From: Zeus faber
Taxonomy: Eukaryota; Chordata; Actinopteri; Zeiformes; Zeidae
NCBI GenBank assembly: GCA_960531495.1
Contig: OY482853.1
Span: 25,250,232-25,314,231 of the forward strand
DNA: 64,000 nt
Direction: 5' to 3'
Position 1 is the first letter of the stretch; each line of letters starts with the position of its first letter. The translations under genes were made by a program, and so were the position numbers. The notes under the pieces are model-generated. The model did not search any database. It was not told the origin of the DNA and worked only from the letters and a program-made list of their open reading frames with translations. Positions 33,582 to 46,003 of the stretch are shown one piece after another.

Positions 33582-36382
33582 CACTCTTCTGTGTGACGCA
33601 CAGCTCCATGGACAGAGTCCTGCGCCCCAAACACTGTGCCAAAGCCATTTGGAGATGATGGAAACTGCTTGAACCCAGGAAGTGAAATCATCCTAGAAAG
33701 AAAGTACTTTAATGTCTAAGCCCTCACTAGTTTGCCAGTAAGCCCACGTTCAGACATGGAGACCAACTGACAAATTGAAGTGTGTTTCCGTTCGTACATA
33801 GTATATAACTGTCCAATTGCTGAGAATCCAATAGCAATGTACTGTACAACCACTGTATGTTCATGAACATGGAGGGACTGGTGCAGGCGCAGCTTTCAGA
33901 AACATCCAGGTTGTGTTAAACAGAGCCGACCTCAGCTCCCTTCACACTCACACCTCCCTTGGAGTCACGTTCTCTCTCTTCAGTGGCAAATAGTTTATTC
34001 CTCTCGTCTCATCCTTCACTTAAAGGAACACGACTTTGGTTCAGGTCAGTTCAGTAACACCAACATTCTTTAATCTTTATTACAGTACTAGGGGAACCTC
34101 CTGGCTGAGGAATTGTATTAATTTAGGTTCGACCCTCTGGTCCTTAAAGCAAATGTCACAGTTTTTTATTGAAACTTGCGAAAAAGCAGACAGTTGATTG
34201 TGCTCATTAATCTCTCATTGTTTAGGGTTCAGTTTTGAGCAGGGAAAAAATGTCAGACCAACCATGATAATTTGACCAAAGGTTAGAGAAATTATAAATG
34301 ATTAGGTCAGGATTTCTATCTTTTTGTTTCACACCCATGATCTTCTATTTAAAGAATATATTACAGATAGCCAAAGAAAGAAATGTACCAGGGTACTCTT
34401 GCAGACTTTTGCTCTCAAATCATTTTTGGTTTCCATTGCATTTTTCACTATGCAATTGGCCAAGAAAGAAAGGAAGAAAATATTGATTTATTGAAACTGG
34501 GAGCAGGATGTATCATGGAGGGAGATAAAGCCCACACAGGTGATTTCTGCTGGGAAAAAAGAGATGAGTGACTCAACTGGTCTCATCTGGAATTGATTTT
34601 TTCCAACCTCTATCTCTTCTCAGAAGGGACTCTCTCAGGCAACAAAGCCTTTTCACGAAGCTCTTCATAGCAGCGTGGATGGATGGATGGAAAGAAGGAA
34701 TATCTCCATGAAAAGTATTGCTGATGAATTTGTTGCCTGAAAGTGAAGTGTAGAACAATGTTTCTCAACCACAGTGAAAGTGGAATGTGTGTGTCAAATA
34801 ACTCTGAGATCAGTCATGTGGTCAAAACTGTTTGGCCTTTGTCTGGATGATCTTTGGACAGAGATGGAGGAGTCGGACATAATAAGCAGAAGACAGACTC
34901 AACTCGTTAGCCATCCTTACGTGACTCCAGACTCGAATCCAACTAGACAAAATGGACAAATTAGTTAGTATTATAAAAAAAAAACAATAACAATGAATCT
35001 TCTTTTTCTTTTTGTGCGCCTGCCCTTGATTGATGTGAAGTTACAGCACATATCGTACAGCGAACTGCATCGTTCTGTGTATTGTACTGTGTGCCTTCGA
35101 TAGTACCTGAGACTTAATTGCCTTATTTTGAAGTTCTCTCTCCTTGGAATAAGCTTCCTCATCTTGGTCATGTTTTCCAAGAGGCTGGTTGCAGCGGCAT
35201 GATTTTACCATCGTAAAATCCATCTTAGCCCACAACGAAACTTGCTTTTAGAGAGACGGGCGATATTTCATTCCAGTGGCACAACGTGTTTACAATCTTA
35301 ACAAAGCGAGACACTCAACATTCTCTCTCTTCTCCCTCCCTCGCTCTCATTCTCCCTTCTTTCTCTCTTCTCTATACACATACTGACAATGACAATTACA
35401 CTACAAAGGCTTACGTGTGCCGCCGGATTAACACCCGTAGTTCTTCGCAGCAGTAAGCCTGGAGGAGCTGATGTTCTCCAAGGTAGATGTTATAATTACA
35501 ACATAACAGTCAAGAAATGTTTAGCGATACCTGCTGTCGGAATGGATACAATAGCCTTTCACGCCGAGCTGCTTCTAATACAAACGCCTCAATCACTGAT
35601 GCCATCGGCACACTGCTCGACTTTCAGTGTCGTCAGATCTCTGTCCTGTTCACGCGACACAACTTTGTCTTCTTCGGGAGTCTTGCGGTTTGGACGCTAC
35701 ATGACTGATCGGCGACAGGGCGCCACACATTAGAAGATCTTTCACCCCGAGGAATCCCAGATGAGTCTGTCGGTTCTTAAAACTACGTTTTGTCACGAAA
35801 ACGCACGCGAGAAGTTACACGGGAGGTGACGCAATACCATGCGCGGGACAGAATGACCTATTTTTCATTATAGTCTTGATCACTGTAAAAAAAAACAACT
35901 AATAAAAGCAGAATTGAAAGAAATATATTAAAATGCTAGAGAACAAAAGTGAAGTAGCTATGCTGTGTGTTTCTGGCTGCTGCTCCATGCACTCCCGTCT
36001 CCCCGTCTCTCTTTCTCGACTCACTAGGTGAAAATAAACATGGAAGACAGCTGCGATGTAGGTAGTAGGTGGAGGGAAAGCGAGGCGTGGGACTTCACGT
36101 CACAATCCCAGCTGTCAAATGATGGTTTCATATTCAAATGCTATTCCAACTGTAAAAAAAAACAAAAAAAACCATTTGAATCTGAAAATTATCATTCCAA
36201 AAAAAGCAGACACCGTGTTTCAGCACAAATGTATTATTATTGAGAAAAAATATTGCGCGCATACTGTATGTCCATATACATCCTCTTTGTGTGCGCAAGG
36301 GGGTGAGCTTTGTCCGCGCAGCGCTCCGTGCGCTCTGCAGCTCCGCGTCGGTCGCCTTCCGCCGTCTGTGTCTCGGCTTACA
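33582..36382. other. Unassigned; one CpG-richer stretch
   Basis: 35400-36360 is richer in CpG than its surroundings and open in several frames (114 codons at 35389-35733). No domain, TATA box or splice structure convinced me. It may be further transposon material, since a hAT piece begins at 36383. 33650-35280 is featureless AT-rich sequence. Confidence 0.3.
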
Positions 36383-36510
36383 GATGAATTGACTCGTTTT
36401 ATCTGCAAAGATATGTGGCCGATTAACAACTCGCAGGAGTCTGGATCTAAAGATTTATTCCGTGAGCTTGAGCCATGCTACACGGTCCCAAGCCGCCCGA
36501 CAACCACCGT
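36383..36510 (+). pseudogene. hAT (ZBED-type) transposase fragment
   Basis: Part of a 156-codon frame (36119-36589). The sub-segment reads DELTRFICKDMWPINNSQESG, then DLFRELEPCYTVPSRPTTT. This is the FI-x-x-DM-P ... F-x-L-x-x-LEP-Y-x-(I/V)PSR-x-T block that follows the BED finger in ZBED/hAT transposases. The family's FIVKDMRP-type R is replaced by W, and the frame leaves the family pattern after PTTT. The stretch before it in the same frame (AQGGELCPRSAP...) is not family-like. No TIRs were delimited; 36550-36710 (TTCTGCGCATGCAGG, TGTGTGAACGTAGCCTAA) has the look of a hAT 3' flank. Confidence 0.65.
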
Positions 36511-36929
36511 GCCCATTTGCCTGCCATGTTTACTTCTGAAGTTGACGTCTTTTTTACTTCTGCGCATGCAGGTCAGTTCAGGACTGTGACCCGTGGACAC
36601 TGGAATCTGATATATATATAATGTGAATAGCCAACAAAAAAAAAATCGGATCCGAGCAATAAATCTTAATTAAGCACTAAGGCTTGCTGTGTGAACGTAG
36701 CCTAATTGTTCTTTCAAAGTTGTTGGGGGAATTCTGCACCATTTGTTTGTTGTGCTTTAAAATGGTGCTAATGTGCTCTATGCCGTCAAGGTAAAAATAC
36801 AGACTGAGATCTGAGCTGCACGGCATTGGTTTTGCTGCGGTTTAATAAAGTACGACTTTCTCTCAAGACTGAATTAAATTAATTTGGAGTTGCCGATAGT
36901 AAAAAAGCCTCAAGCTGCCAATAAGAGTA

Positions 36930-36931
<2 letters not shown>
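36511..36931. other. Possible hAT 3' flank, then unassigned
   Basis: See the preceding entry for MITE/hAT-like words at 36550-36710; nothing else is recognisable. Confidence 0.3.

Positions 36932-36984
<53 letters not shown>
36932..36984. repeat. (TA)n microsatellite
   Basis: About 26 pure TA units. Confidence 0.97.
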
Positions 36985-36987
<3 letters not shown>

Positions 36988-37489
36988 TTATATTATTTTA
37001 CATTGTAATGCATTTATATATAATGTATAATGCATTTTATTGACAGATTGAAATCAATTGAGTGAGATCATGCCGAGAGACCTCCAGGCATGGTTAACGG
37101 TAATTAATATAATATATTTCATAATAATGTAAAATGTGAATGTGTATGTGTCTGTCTCTGTGGCTCTGTGAGTCCCACAGAGTGACCTTGACCTTTGCCA
37201 AAAACAACCAGCAAAGGCAAAGCATTTGAAAACAAGCTGCTGTTCTCTTCCAGCTGACTTTATTATGAAAGGCAGCTGGAAGAGACTATTTATTCTTACC
37301 ATCCAACGATCAACTTTACTCAACTCTGTGTGACTCAGGGAGTGTCTTGAAGATTTCTTGTTCTTTGCAGCCATATTTGCCCTTTTTTCTAGTATATCTT
37401 CATCCATATAAACATTTTCAGAGATTTTGACATCTGGTAACAAAAGGATTACAAGAGTGAGAGAGTCAGCAAGACTAAAGTTTCCGCTC
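36985..37489. other. No gene recognised
   Basis: A 129-codon minus-strand frame (37054-37443) begins MLPDVKISENVYMDEDILEK and has a natural composition, but no domain is recognised and no splice or promoter context supports it. Confidence 0.3.
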
Positions 37490-37835
37490 TGAGCTCTACA
37501 GGCAGTTTTATATTTTGTATTTTTATATTGTTGTAGTCGCTGGATGTATTTTTCTGGATAGACTTTAAATTAGTATATAGTTAATACACTGCAATCATTA
37601 TTGTTATAATTTCCACACGCTACATTGTTTTATTCAACACTTAATATTTTAATTCTTCTTCTACTTCATTTGTTTCCCTCTACAGTTCTTGAGCTTGTCT
37701 TTAACTTTTTTATTTGTATATGTATACACCAATATATTTTTTTCTGTACTAACTTGACGTTCCACACTTAGCTGCTGCAATGCCAAATCTCATCCCACAG
37801 GGAATTAATACAGTTCTATCTTATCTTATCTTATC
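37490..37835 (+). repeat. LINE 3' UTR and (TTATC)n tail
   Basis: T-rich UTR-like sequence leads to GCTGCTGCAATGCCAAATCT, CATCCCACAGGGAATTAATA and TTCTATCTTATCTTATCTT. The tail style is the same as at 2538-2602. No coding part of the LINE remains. Confidence 0.6.
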
Positions 37836-38468
37836 TTTCTATCGATCCTGTGTTATTGATGTTGGTAAGGACGATAGATTTGATATTATTATCATAAATC
37901 TGTTAATACAGTTTTTATGAATCACCTATCTAAATGAACTGAGTCATGAATTAAAGGAGTGGGCAGGAAACTGTTGTATAGACCAGATAAATACATAAGC
38001 ACTTGGTTTGGACTCTGAATAATATCACAACAAAGGAAGATGCCACATAGAGAAATATGTGGATCGTTCATCAGTGTTTCTTAAACTCTGTAAAGATCCA
38101 ACTAATGAAGTACAATAAACAACCTACTCAACTGATGTCATCCTACATTCACAAATCTGCCTAATTAGTAGGTTTTGGCTTAAACAAGAGCTAGGATTTG
38201 TGATGTAGTGAACAAGAGAGAGAGACATGGAGTGATAGAGAGAGAGAGAGAGAGAGAGACTGGGTTGTCATCTCCCTCCACCTGGTCCTACATTACCTGT
38301 GCTCTGTACATTATCTACATTTTCTCCATCTGACTCTGACCTCAAACCAGTGCCCCTGCTCCTCTGCCCCCACTAAAACCATTAGCTCTCAGGTTCTGTA
38401 ATTTGATTAACAGTGCCCATCGATCCTCACAGTGTAATTAGTCAAGTAGAAAATGAATTGATCTCCCT

Positions 38469-38520
<52 letters not shown>

Positions 38521-39719
38521 AGAGCATGATGATCATGACAGTGGTAAGTAACGAAGGGAAAAAGTAGTCAGACAGGATCCACAACCACAACAAAGAGATG
38601 GGAGGTGAGAGGAAATTATTTAAATGTGAAATACAAACACAGACGGACAGACAGACTCCAAACAGCCTGGTGTCAATGGTTCTTTTGCAGCTCCCAGAAT
38701 TTAACACACCGTTGTTTTAACAACAACGAGTGAAATATTATAAACCCATTCTGATTTTATTTTCTACCGTTGCTACAAACATCTCCTCAAGCATGAACTT
38801 CAGCTATCGCTATCATATTGTGTTTTCTATTGGGATTTTAGCAGGTACAGTACAGTAGCACTTTATGCAGTATTATAGGCTCGTAAATGTTCATTAAGTA
38901 CTTTAAAGAGCAGTACTGATCGTGAGTTCTGGAGTAAACATGTGTATTTGCGTATTTCTACTTTTACTTCAGTAAAGGTCCAAAGTACTTCTTCCACCTG
39001 GTTTTAGACTGACTGAACTTCCAGTAGATGCTGTATTTCACATTCAGTGGTGTTTGTACTTCACTGTTCACGTAGGATGTCTTTACATCATATGAAAGAA
39101 ATCATTTCTCGCGGACTTTTCATGGCATTTTACGACGTGCTCAGAAACATTTTTTTTTTCTCTTATCAATATCAGAGTTATCTGAGCAGTGAGATGCAGC
39201 GAGAGGCAGACCAGTTCAGCCGCCTTGGCTCAGCTGGTGCTACGCTCTGCTGTTCGACGATGGGTCCTGTGATGGCCTTGTTGTGGTCTTGGTCACAGCG
39301 TCAGTGGTTCCTGGAGTGGATGTGACCCAGACAGATGTGACAAGAGTCACGGGAGGCACAAAGCCAGAGGAGACACACACGCGCACGCACACACTCCCTG
39401 CTGCTCGTCAGAGGTTATGAGGCGCTCTGGCGGAGTGGGGTCCCGCCATTAAAACCATCCAACTGGTATTAACAGTCCTCCGGTCATGAGCAAGCACAAA
39501 GAACAATGTGTCGCGAGAGCAGGATGAGAAGAACCAGGGTTGGAAGGGCGATAATGTGTCCCAAAGGCAAGAGGCACTGATGGAGCCTTTTAAATGACAA
39601 GATGCCAGTGGGGGCCAGGCTCAGTCCCACAGGAGAGAGGCTGGATGGACTGACGCAGGTGTCGGAGGAAGAGGAGAGAGGGGGACAAAGAAAAAAAAAA
39701 ATCTGCTTTTTGACTTTGG
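37836..39719. other. No gene recognised; GA microsatellites
   Basis: (GA)n at about 38236-38260 and 38473-38520. Nothing else is supported; the 92-codon plus frame at 39047-39325 has no domain. Confidence 0.4.
38473..38520. repeat. (GA)n microsatellite
   Basis: About 23 GA units ending in GGGGAGAG; a shorter GA run lies at 38236-38260. Confidence 0.96.
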
Positions 39720-39925
39720 TCCAAGATCAGGTTCTATTCACCACTCTACAGTGGCCTGAATAATGCTCTTAAACGCTCTGAAAACACGCTCAAATCCTTC
39801 TGATACTTTGTTACCATGTCTTACTATGTTCATGTATGTATGTTCTATTTCTATGCACCAAACACCAAGACAAATTCCTTGTACGCGTAAACTTATTGGC
39901 AATAAAGTCAATTCCGATTTTGCTC
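39720..39925 (+). repeat. L2-type LINE 3' tail
   Basis: ATGCACCAAACACCAAGACA, AATTCCTTGTACGCGTAAAC and TTGGCAATAAAGTCAATTCC form the typical L2 end (CACC-x-AGTCAAATTCCTTGTA ... GGCAATAAA-x-TGATTC). Confidence 0.65.
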
Positions 39926-40189
39926 TCATCTCCCTCTGGCTCTTTGCCTAGAAACACAACATTACATCAGATAATTATTGATCCTGCCAAAGGGAAAGCC
40001 TCTTAGGTTTAAAGGTGGGTGTTTCAAACCTTTATGGACAAAGCAGCTCTCTGATACTTCATTCATTCAATTTATGCAGATATTGTCTTATAAATATTAC
40101 ATCATCATGTAGTTTCTTCTGATCCACTGTGAAAGGGAGGAGCACATAAACACTAGATCATATATACTAGGATCAAACAAGACCTAGAA
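39926..40189. other. No gene recognised
   Basis: Short unassigned gap before the gypsy LTR. Confidence 0.4.
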
Positions 40190-40637
40190 AAACTCAGAAT
40201 GGATGTGAACCCATGCACGACACAAAAATAATCAAGTAAGAAGTCAAAGTTCACTAGGTTTATTTCAAAAAGAAAAAAAGGCAGGGGTCAAAACAAGGAG
40301 ATCACTCAGAGATGGCAAAGTTATCCGGCAGGGAACAGGCAGAGAATCAGAGTCCAGGGAATCAGGCAGCGGTTCAGACGGAAGGTACAGGGAACAGGTT
40401 GTAGTGCAGGAAAGTCAATGTAATGCAAAAGACAATCTGGCAGAGAACAAAAGGAAGTTGACTGGTATTTATACTGAGGGACTAATGAGGGAAAGAGCTG
40501 CAGGCAGGGGAAAGCAGGTGAAAGGAGTGACAGCAAAGCAAAAGGGAGTGGGCAGATCTAAAATGGCATGGAGGTTAGCGACATGGCATGAGGAAATGAG
40601 AAATTTAATACTGGGAGATCAGGGAGGATTCATGACA
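40190..40637 (-). mobile_element. Ty3/gypsy 3' LTR (family G)
   Basis: On the minus strand the LTR begins TGTCATGAATCCTCCCTGA directly after a purine-rich GAGGAGGGGG tract (40641-40650), the polypurine primer expected just upstream of a 3' LTR. It aligns along its length with the solo LTR at 56056-56581, sharing CAAAACTATCCGGCAGGG-type, GACTGGTATTTATACTGA and GGCATGAGGAAATGA segments. The outer end is near 40190, where the expected TG is changed to AA. No matching 5' LTR exists because the element is 5'-truncated. Confidence 0.8.
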
Positions 40638-42409
40638 AAACCCCCTCCTCAAGGGGGGGGACATCCCTTGACATCCCTTGACGTCCCACCAGGCTGGTCT
40701 GGATGGTATCGGTGGAAGTCTACCAGATAATGAAGACCCCTTCCTCTGTGCTGAGACCTCAGTAGTTGACTGACCGTATAAACTGGAGACCCATCAATGA
40801 TCTTGGTGGGCGGTTGGGGTCTGGAGGAGGGCTGAAGTGGACGCTCCTCTTGCAGCTTGAGTAGAGAAATGTGGAAGGTAGGACGGATGCGGAGACACCA
40901 GGGAAGACGCGGGTGAACAGCTGCTGGATTGATGATCTTGGCTTTGGGGAATGGCCTTACAAAGTGGAGGGCCAACTTTCTTGACTCAAGCAGTAAGTCC
41001 TGTGTAGAGAGCCAGACCTTCTGTCCCGAAGTGTAGGCAGGAGCCAGGGTGCGGTGACCGCTGGCTGATCTCCGATAGCGATCAGAGGTCCGTAGTAGAG
41101 TGGTACGGGCCAGCCGCCGTTGGCATAGCTGGATGAAGGCTTGAACAGGTGGGAGGCTGGCCTTGTTTTCCTGCTCATGACACAAAACAGAGGAAGCTGA
41201 TAGCCCCGGGAACAATGTAATGGAAGGCCAGTAGCAGAGCTGGAGGTGTTATGGGCATATTCTACTCATAACAGTTGTCTGGACCATGAGGTAATATTTT
41301 GTGAAACCATGCAGCGCAGTCTCCACCTCCTGGAAACCCAAAGAGTGGCTGACTGTGGCCCCCAGCAGATTGCAAAACTCAGTCCAGAAACGAGAAGTGA
41401 ATTGAGGCCTCCAATCAGAGAGGATGTCTCTAGGGAGGCTGTGCACTCACATTTTTAGAGTGCATTTAGCATGACATTGGCTGTCTCACTTGCTGTGGGA
41501 AATTTAGACAGAGGAATAAAGTGAGCAGCCTTGGAGAACCTATCTACTACAGTGAGGATAGTAGTTTAACCTCCGATGCGGGGAGTCCACTGACAGAGTC
41601 TACAGATGATGGGGAATGGGCAGAGGCTGGAGGAGACCAGCTGGGGCTTGATGGGAGTTCTTGGTCTGTGAGCATACAGGACATGCAGCCACAAACTCCT
41701 GGGTGCCGGATCCATGGATTCCCACCAGAAACGTTTTCTGGGAAGGGAGGCTGGATGGCAAGCCAACCGGGAGGAGTGTCCCCACTGCAGAATCTGAGAG
41801 CGTACATCGGCTGGAACAAAAAGGCGGTTATCAGGGCAAGTGCTGGGAGGTGGGTGGTTAAAAAGAGAGTCCTTTACCTTCGGCTCCACATCCCAGGTAA
41901 CCACACTGACTATGCAGGATCGAGGCAGAATCTCCTCTGGCTGTGAAGTATGAGCCTCAGCTTGGTACACAGAACCTTGTGTAGAAGTTGGTGAACACCA
42001 AGAACTGCTGCAAATTCTTCCTGGAGGACTGGAACAGCCAGGCGCACACTGCCTGAACCTTGGCTCGGTCCATCTGCACGTTTCATTCAGCAACCACAAA
42101 GCTCAAGAAGGAATGGGCACATGGAATTCACATTCTGAGCCTTTACAAACAGCTTGTTCTCCAGATGCTTCTGGAGAATACACTTGACATAGCGGACGTG
42201 CTCTTGAGAAAATAAGGAAGGACTGCAGGAGCGTTGGTGAAACCAAAGGGCATGACCAGGTACTCATAAAGTCCGCTGGGGGTGTTGAAAGTTGTTTTCC
42301 ATTTGTCTCCCTCCTTGATGCGGACCAGAAGATAAGCATTCCGGAGATCCACCTTGGTGAACCCGGTTTCCCCATTCAGGAGTGGGTGACCATGAAAGCC
42401 CCTTGTCAC
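40638..42409 (-). pseudogene. Ty3/gypsy chromovirus pol remnant (RT, integrase, chromodomain)
   Basis: Minus-strand order: reverse transcriptase piece 42409-42143 with [15 protein letters not shown] (first catalytic aspartate present) and [11 protein letters not shown], cut off before the YxDD box. Then, after a deletion that removes the YxDD, RNase H and linker, the integrase: [12 protein letters not shown] of the zinc-binding domain (about 41700), LPRDILSDWRPQFTSRFW with its aspartate (about 41400), and a deletion where the catalytic glutamate should be. Finally 41215-40649 holds PAYTSGQKVWLSTQDL, the PFPKAKIINPAAV region, and a chromodomain-like end (VYTVSQLLRS, GRGLHYLVDF) that would direct integration to marked chromatin. 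Gag and the 5' LTR are absent. Frameshifts and stops make it inactive. Confidence 0.85.
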
Positions 42410-42756
42410 GTCTCAGTGGGATACGTGAGGGGTTGCAGTTCAAAAGTTGGTTGCGTGGGTGCTGGTTAGAGTCATTACGTGTTCAGGCCTGTTTTGAATT
42501 GCATTCCAATTTCTTCCTCTGGTTTTAGATGTTTTTGGAGAAGAAGCCTGTTGTCTACTCTCGCTCTCTCTCTTGTGCCACTGGAATCAGAAGCTACCAC
42601 ATGTGTAAAATAAAGGTGTTTTAAAAATGAAAAAAACTCTGTCTCTCTTCCTATCAAATAATGACTATTCAGATGCAGCATTGTACAAAACAAAATGCTC
42701 TCTTTATTAAGTAAAAAAGAAAGTGTGAGAACGAGAGAAAAAAGATCCTGAATAGA
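42410..42756. other. No gene recognised
   Basis: Flank of the truncated gypsy element. The minus strand has a CTTAATAAAGAG motif at about 42705, a possible polyadenylation signal for the open frame at 43018-43341. Confidence 0.3.
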
Positions 42757-42985
42757 TGTGTGTGTGTGTGTGTGTGTGTGTGTTTACGTGTGTGTGTGTG
42801 CGCATGTGTGTGTGCATGCGTGCATGTGTATTTGTGTGTGTGTGTGTATGTCTGTCTGTGTGTTTGTGTCTGTGTGTGTGTGTCTGTGTGTGCACGCGTA
42901 CCTGCGTGCATGTGTGTGTGCCTGTGTGGGTCTATCTGTGTGTGCATGCATGCGCGTGTGCATGCGCGTGTGTGTGTGTGCGTGC
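42757..42985. repeat. Compound (TG)n microsatellite
   Basis: TG runs with CATG, CGTG, TCTG and TATG interruptions over about 230 bp. Five overlapping frames of CVCV/HTHT type are artefacts. Confidence 0.97.
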
Positions 42986-43017
42986 AAAGGAACAAACAGA
43001 GTGGGACATGATGCAGT

Positions 43018-43341
43018 TCAGAATAAAGTCTGAATAATAATAAAACTGGGAGATGGAGGTCGGGTGTCGCTGTTCTCAGGGAGACAAAACAGCAGGAAGA
43101 AAAGACCAATATTGGGAGAGGAAGGTGAGGCTGGAGTCTCCCTCCAGAGGGTAGATGAGCCGCTGCTGCTCTGCTCTCTGCGGATTTCCCAGACGACACC
43201 AGTTTTGTTCATGTGGGTGACAGGAACAAGGAACATCTTCTGTTTGCCGTGGTCATCGTTGCAGCCAATCAGAATGCATTTGAGCACTTTAAAATCGGAC
43301 TTAATCTGGGATGTTTCGGGGTCATTTCCATTTTTTTCCAA
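43018..43341 (-). CDS. Coding-looking open frame, possible terminal exon, unknown product
   Basis: A 107-codon minus-strand frame. The stretch [20 protein letters not shown], then [20 protein letters not shown], has balanced composition and codons typical of vertebrate exons (GGC, AAC, GAC, CTG, GTC), unlike the chance frames around it. A serine/proline-rich segment follows (SSSGSS, ASPSSPN), and the C-terminus is hydrophobic (FFLLFCL), then ends before the microsatellite. The first few residues (MEKNGNDPE) may be intronic, with the exon joining upstream. I recognise no family. It could be the last exon of a host gene on the minus strand with a poly(A) signal near 42705, a transposon fragment, or chance. 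No upstream exon was found. Confidence 0.35.
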   Translation of the reverse strand: MEKNGNDPETSQIKSDFKVLKCILIGCNDDHGKQKMFLVPVTHMNKTGVVWEIRREQSSSGSSTLWRETPASPSSPNIGLFFLLFCLPENSDTRPPSPSFIIIQTLF

Positions 43342-45917
43342 CTAATATCCCATTCAAACGCAGTCCTGCATGACTTGTTTCGCACTGCACAACATTAGCT
43401 GCACAGATCACTGCACCATCAATGCAGTTGAATCGCTGAGAATCGTGCCTTGCCTTTTATGCAGATCCAATGCAGTCCAATGCGGCAGGTGATGTAGTCT
43501 TCCAAAAACCATGATAAACGTTCTTTATCAGGAAGGCTGACATCGGCTGTGTGGAAGTTGACAGTTTGATAGTTGAATTGATTGATTAGTTGAATTGCGG
43601 CTGTCCTAAAAGTAGTTTGGACTATGATTGCCTCATTTTGAGAGGATATTCATCTTGATTCATCTAGAAGGTAAATTCTGTATTCCCAATGGATCTCATA
43701 AGAGTAATTTCTAAATAGCAATTTCACCAGGTATTCTGGGGAGATACACACAGGTTGTGCGAGATGAACCAAAATGATTACCAGTTGATACATTTCTGAC
43801 AGAAAACTCTCAGATTGAATTAAAATGTACATTTATTTAGTAAGCAAAGCAGGCAGCAAAGCAGGCAGTAAGGGGGATAGGCTACTTAAATCGGCCGGCG
43901 CATAAGGGCGTGGAAGCGTGTGGTGCCGTCGAGTCTGACAAAACTACCTCCACAAGCTATTGCCATTACATAGTGAGTCCTCTGAGACAGAACTTTGAAT
44001 TGGATGAGTGAGAAGAAACTTTTGACAGAGAGGGGGAAACCTTCATCACGGTGACTTCCAGAGACAGAGGTGTGAAGAAAAAAGCAGTCACTATTTTTTC
44101 CTCTCTTCTGACTTGTTTGCTGTTACTATGGAAACCATCAACCTGCCTTGCACAGAATACTGATTTTTGAGTACAAATTCCCCTCACATACTGTATTCCC
44201 AGCGCTCTTTGCTGAAGAATCGTGTATGAAAGCTGCTGCCCATTTATCAGCATACACTTTGGCCTGCTGTGTCTCATACTCGGATGAGTCGGTCTCTAAA
44301 ATACACTAAACACTGAATTAAAGCAGAAAAAAGTAAATCTGCTCTTTTAAATGAGAGTGTATTATTTTGCATATTTTAACTGCATGTTTATTCTGGCTTG
44401 TTTTCATGTCCCTGTCCAGTATCTCAAGGCTGGCTGCAGTACATGTATTTAAATCTGCTCGATACACATTTACACTTCTGTTCCATCAGGGAGAATCAGG
44501 CCCTTTGGATTTGATCACATACCCCAATATTTAGACACAGTGACTGAGGAAATTCCCTGCATATTCCCTGTTATTATTTCCATTTTTGTCAAGCTCATAT
44601 TTACAAAGTGTCACAGGTCGATGGATGGTGACGAGAAGATGAGAGTATAATGGCACTGTGAAGGAGAGCTGGCTTTGTATCCCGAGGGATATTGATCCCA
44701 CAGTAATCGACATGTCATACGCTGACTTCAGGTCTTTCGGGATAAAAATAAGATAATGGAGGCATGGTTCCTGTTTGCGGGGCTAAGTCTACCTGACACA
44801 GGGTCTTTCCGCAAAAGGTCAGTAGTGAATCTCACGATTCACACTGATGTAACACCTCCAGTTTAATATCCCCAGCATGTGTTCCCTGTCACATTTTTTA
44901 ATCCATGTGTACCGGTACAAATCCCCTTTCAATCAGTGTGTGTAAGGAGGTGGGAGAGAGCGGCAGTGCCATACTGTGTATTAAACGCAGAGATGTGAAG
45001 AGCGGGGATTGTGATTCAGGTTATTGTTTATTCCCAAGCAGAGAGGAGATTCTGAGCGGTGTGACCACATGAGAACCTTGTTAGCCATTCCTCTTCTGGA
45101 TCAGTTGTCGTCTTCCATTTTCTTTTCACATCAGAAGCTTCTGTCTGCTGTTCATTCTGAAGAGAGCTTTTCTACATACCTGGATTAAAAAAGAGGCTTC
45201 GCCTGAATATCAATTCAAACCGACTTATTGTTGTGTCTTGTACCTCTCCTCACTTTCTCTGGTTCTGCTTGTTGACCAGGTTGAATTTGGACCTGATGTG
45301 AATTTAAAAAAGATGTGCCGGCCTGTTGCTCAGATGCATTGCTTGTTCAGCTAATTAACACTGTGGTATTGCTTCAGTAAATCAATCAGACGCATACAAG
45401 GAAAATCATAACGGTGTCATATGGACAAGTGTGGATATACTGTACACAGAAATACTGTGCCATGGCCTTGGGCAGGGCTTTCCATTCGGTTCAAAACCGC
45501 AGACTATTCTTCCTGAATCCTTTTATGGTGTTCTCGGCTTAGGTGTTTTTTTTGGATTCTTCCGAGAATGGCTTTAGCAATCAGGTAAAGATTTTTCTTT
45601 CAAACTGCTTATTTATTGCCCTGGGCACAGTGTGCTATTTTCGCTATAATAAAGAGGAAAAAACTGCTCCTGACCAATACACATACCAATACTCCATTTA
45701 GGAAATAAACTGTTAACATGACACTTTTCATCACTTTCATCATTAATGGCATTTTTGTGGATCCATTAACAGCGAAACTTTCTTAACACAGTAACCAGGC
45801 ACAATCTAAGACAAATATTATAGATATCAAGGTCGGCGACCATTATTATGGTTAACGATCACTTTGGATCCACAGTGATTAGCAGAAGCAACCATACTCA
45901 TTACTGGGAGTGTGTAT
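43342..45917. other. No gene recognised
   Basis: Unique-looking AT-rich sequence. The 103-codon minus frame at 43966-44277 has no domain. Confidence 0.4.
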
Positions 45918-45925
45918 GAGAGAGA

Positions 45926-46000
<75 letters not shown>
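45918..46000. repeat. (GA)n microsatellite
   Basis: About 40 GA units, one GGGA interruption near the left end. Confidence 0.97.

Positions 46001-46003
<3 letters not shown>

Noticed and set aside
37054-37443. 129-codon minus-strand frame starting MLPDVKISENVYMDEDILEK
   Set aside because: Plausible at first sight, but no domain recognised, no codon bias and no supporting signals; recorded only as part of a gap.
42669-43199. 176-codon minus-strand frame
   Set aside because: It is mostly HTHT repeat translation and overlaps the better coding candidate at 43018-43341 in another frame.
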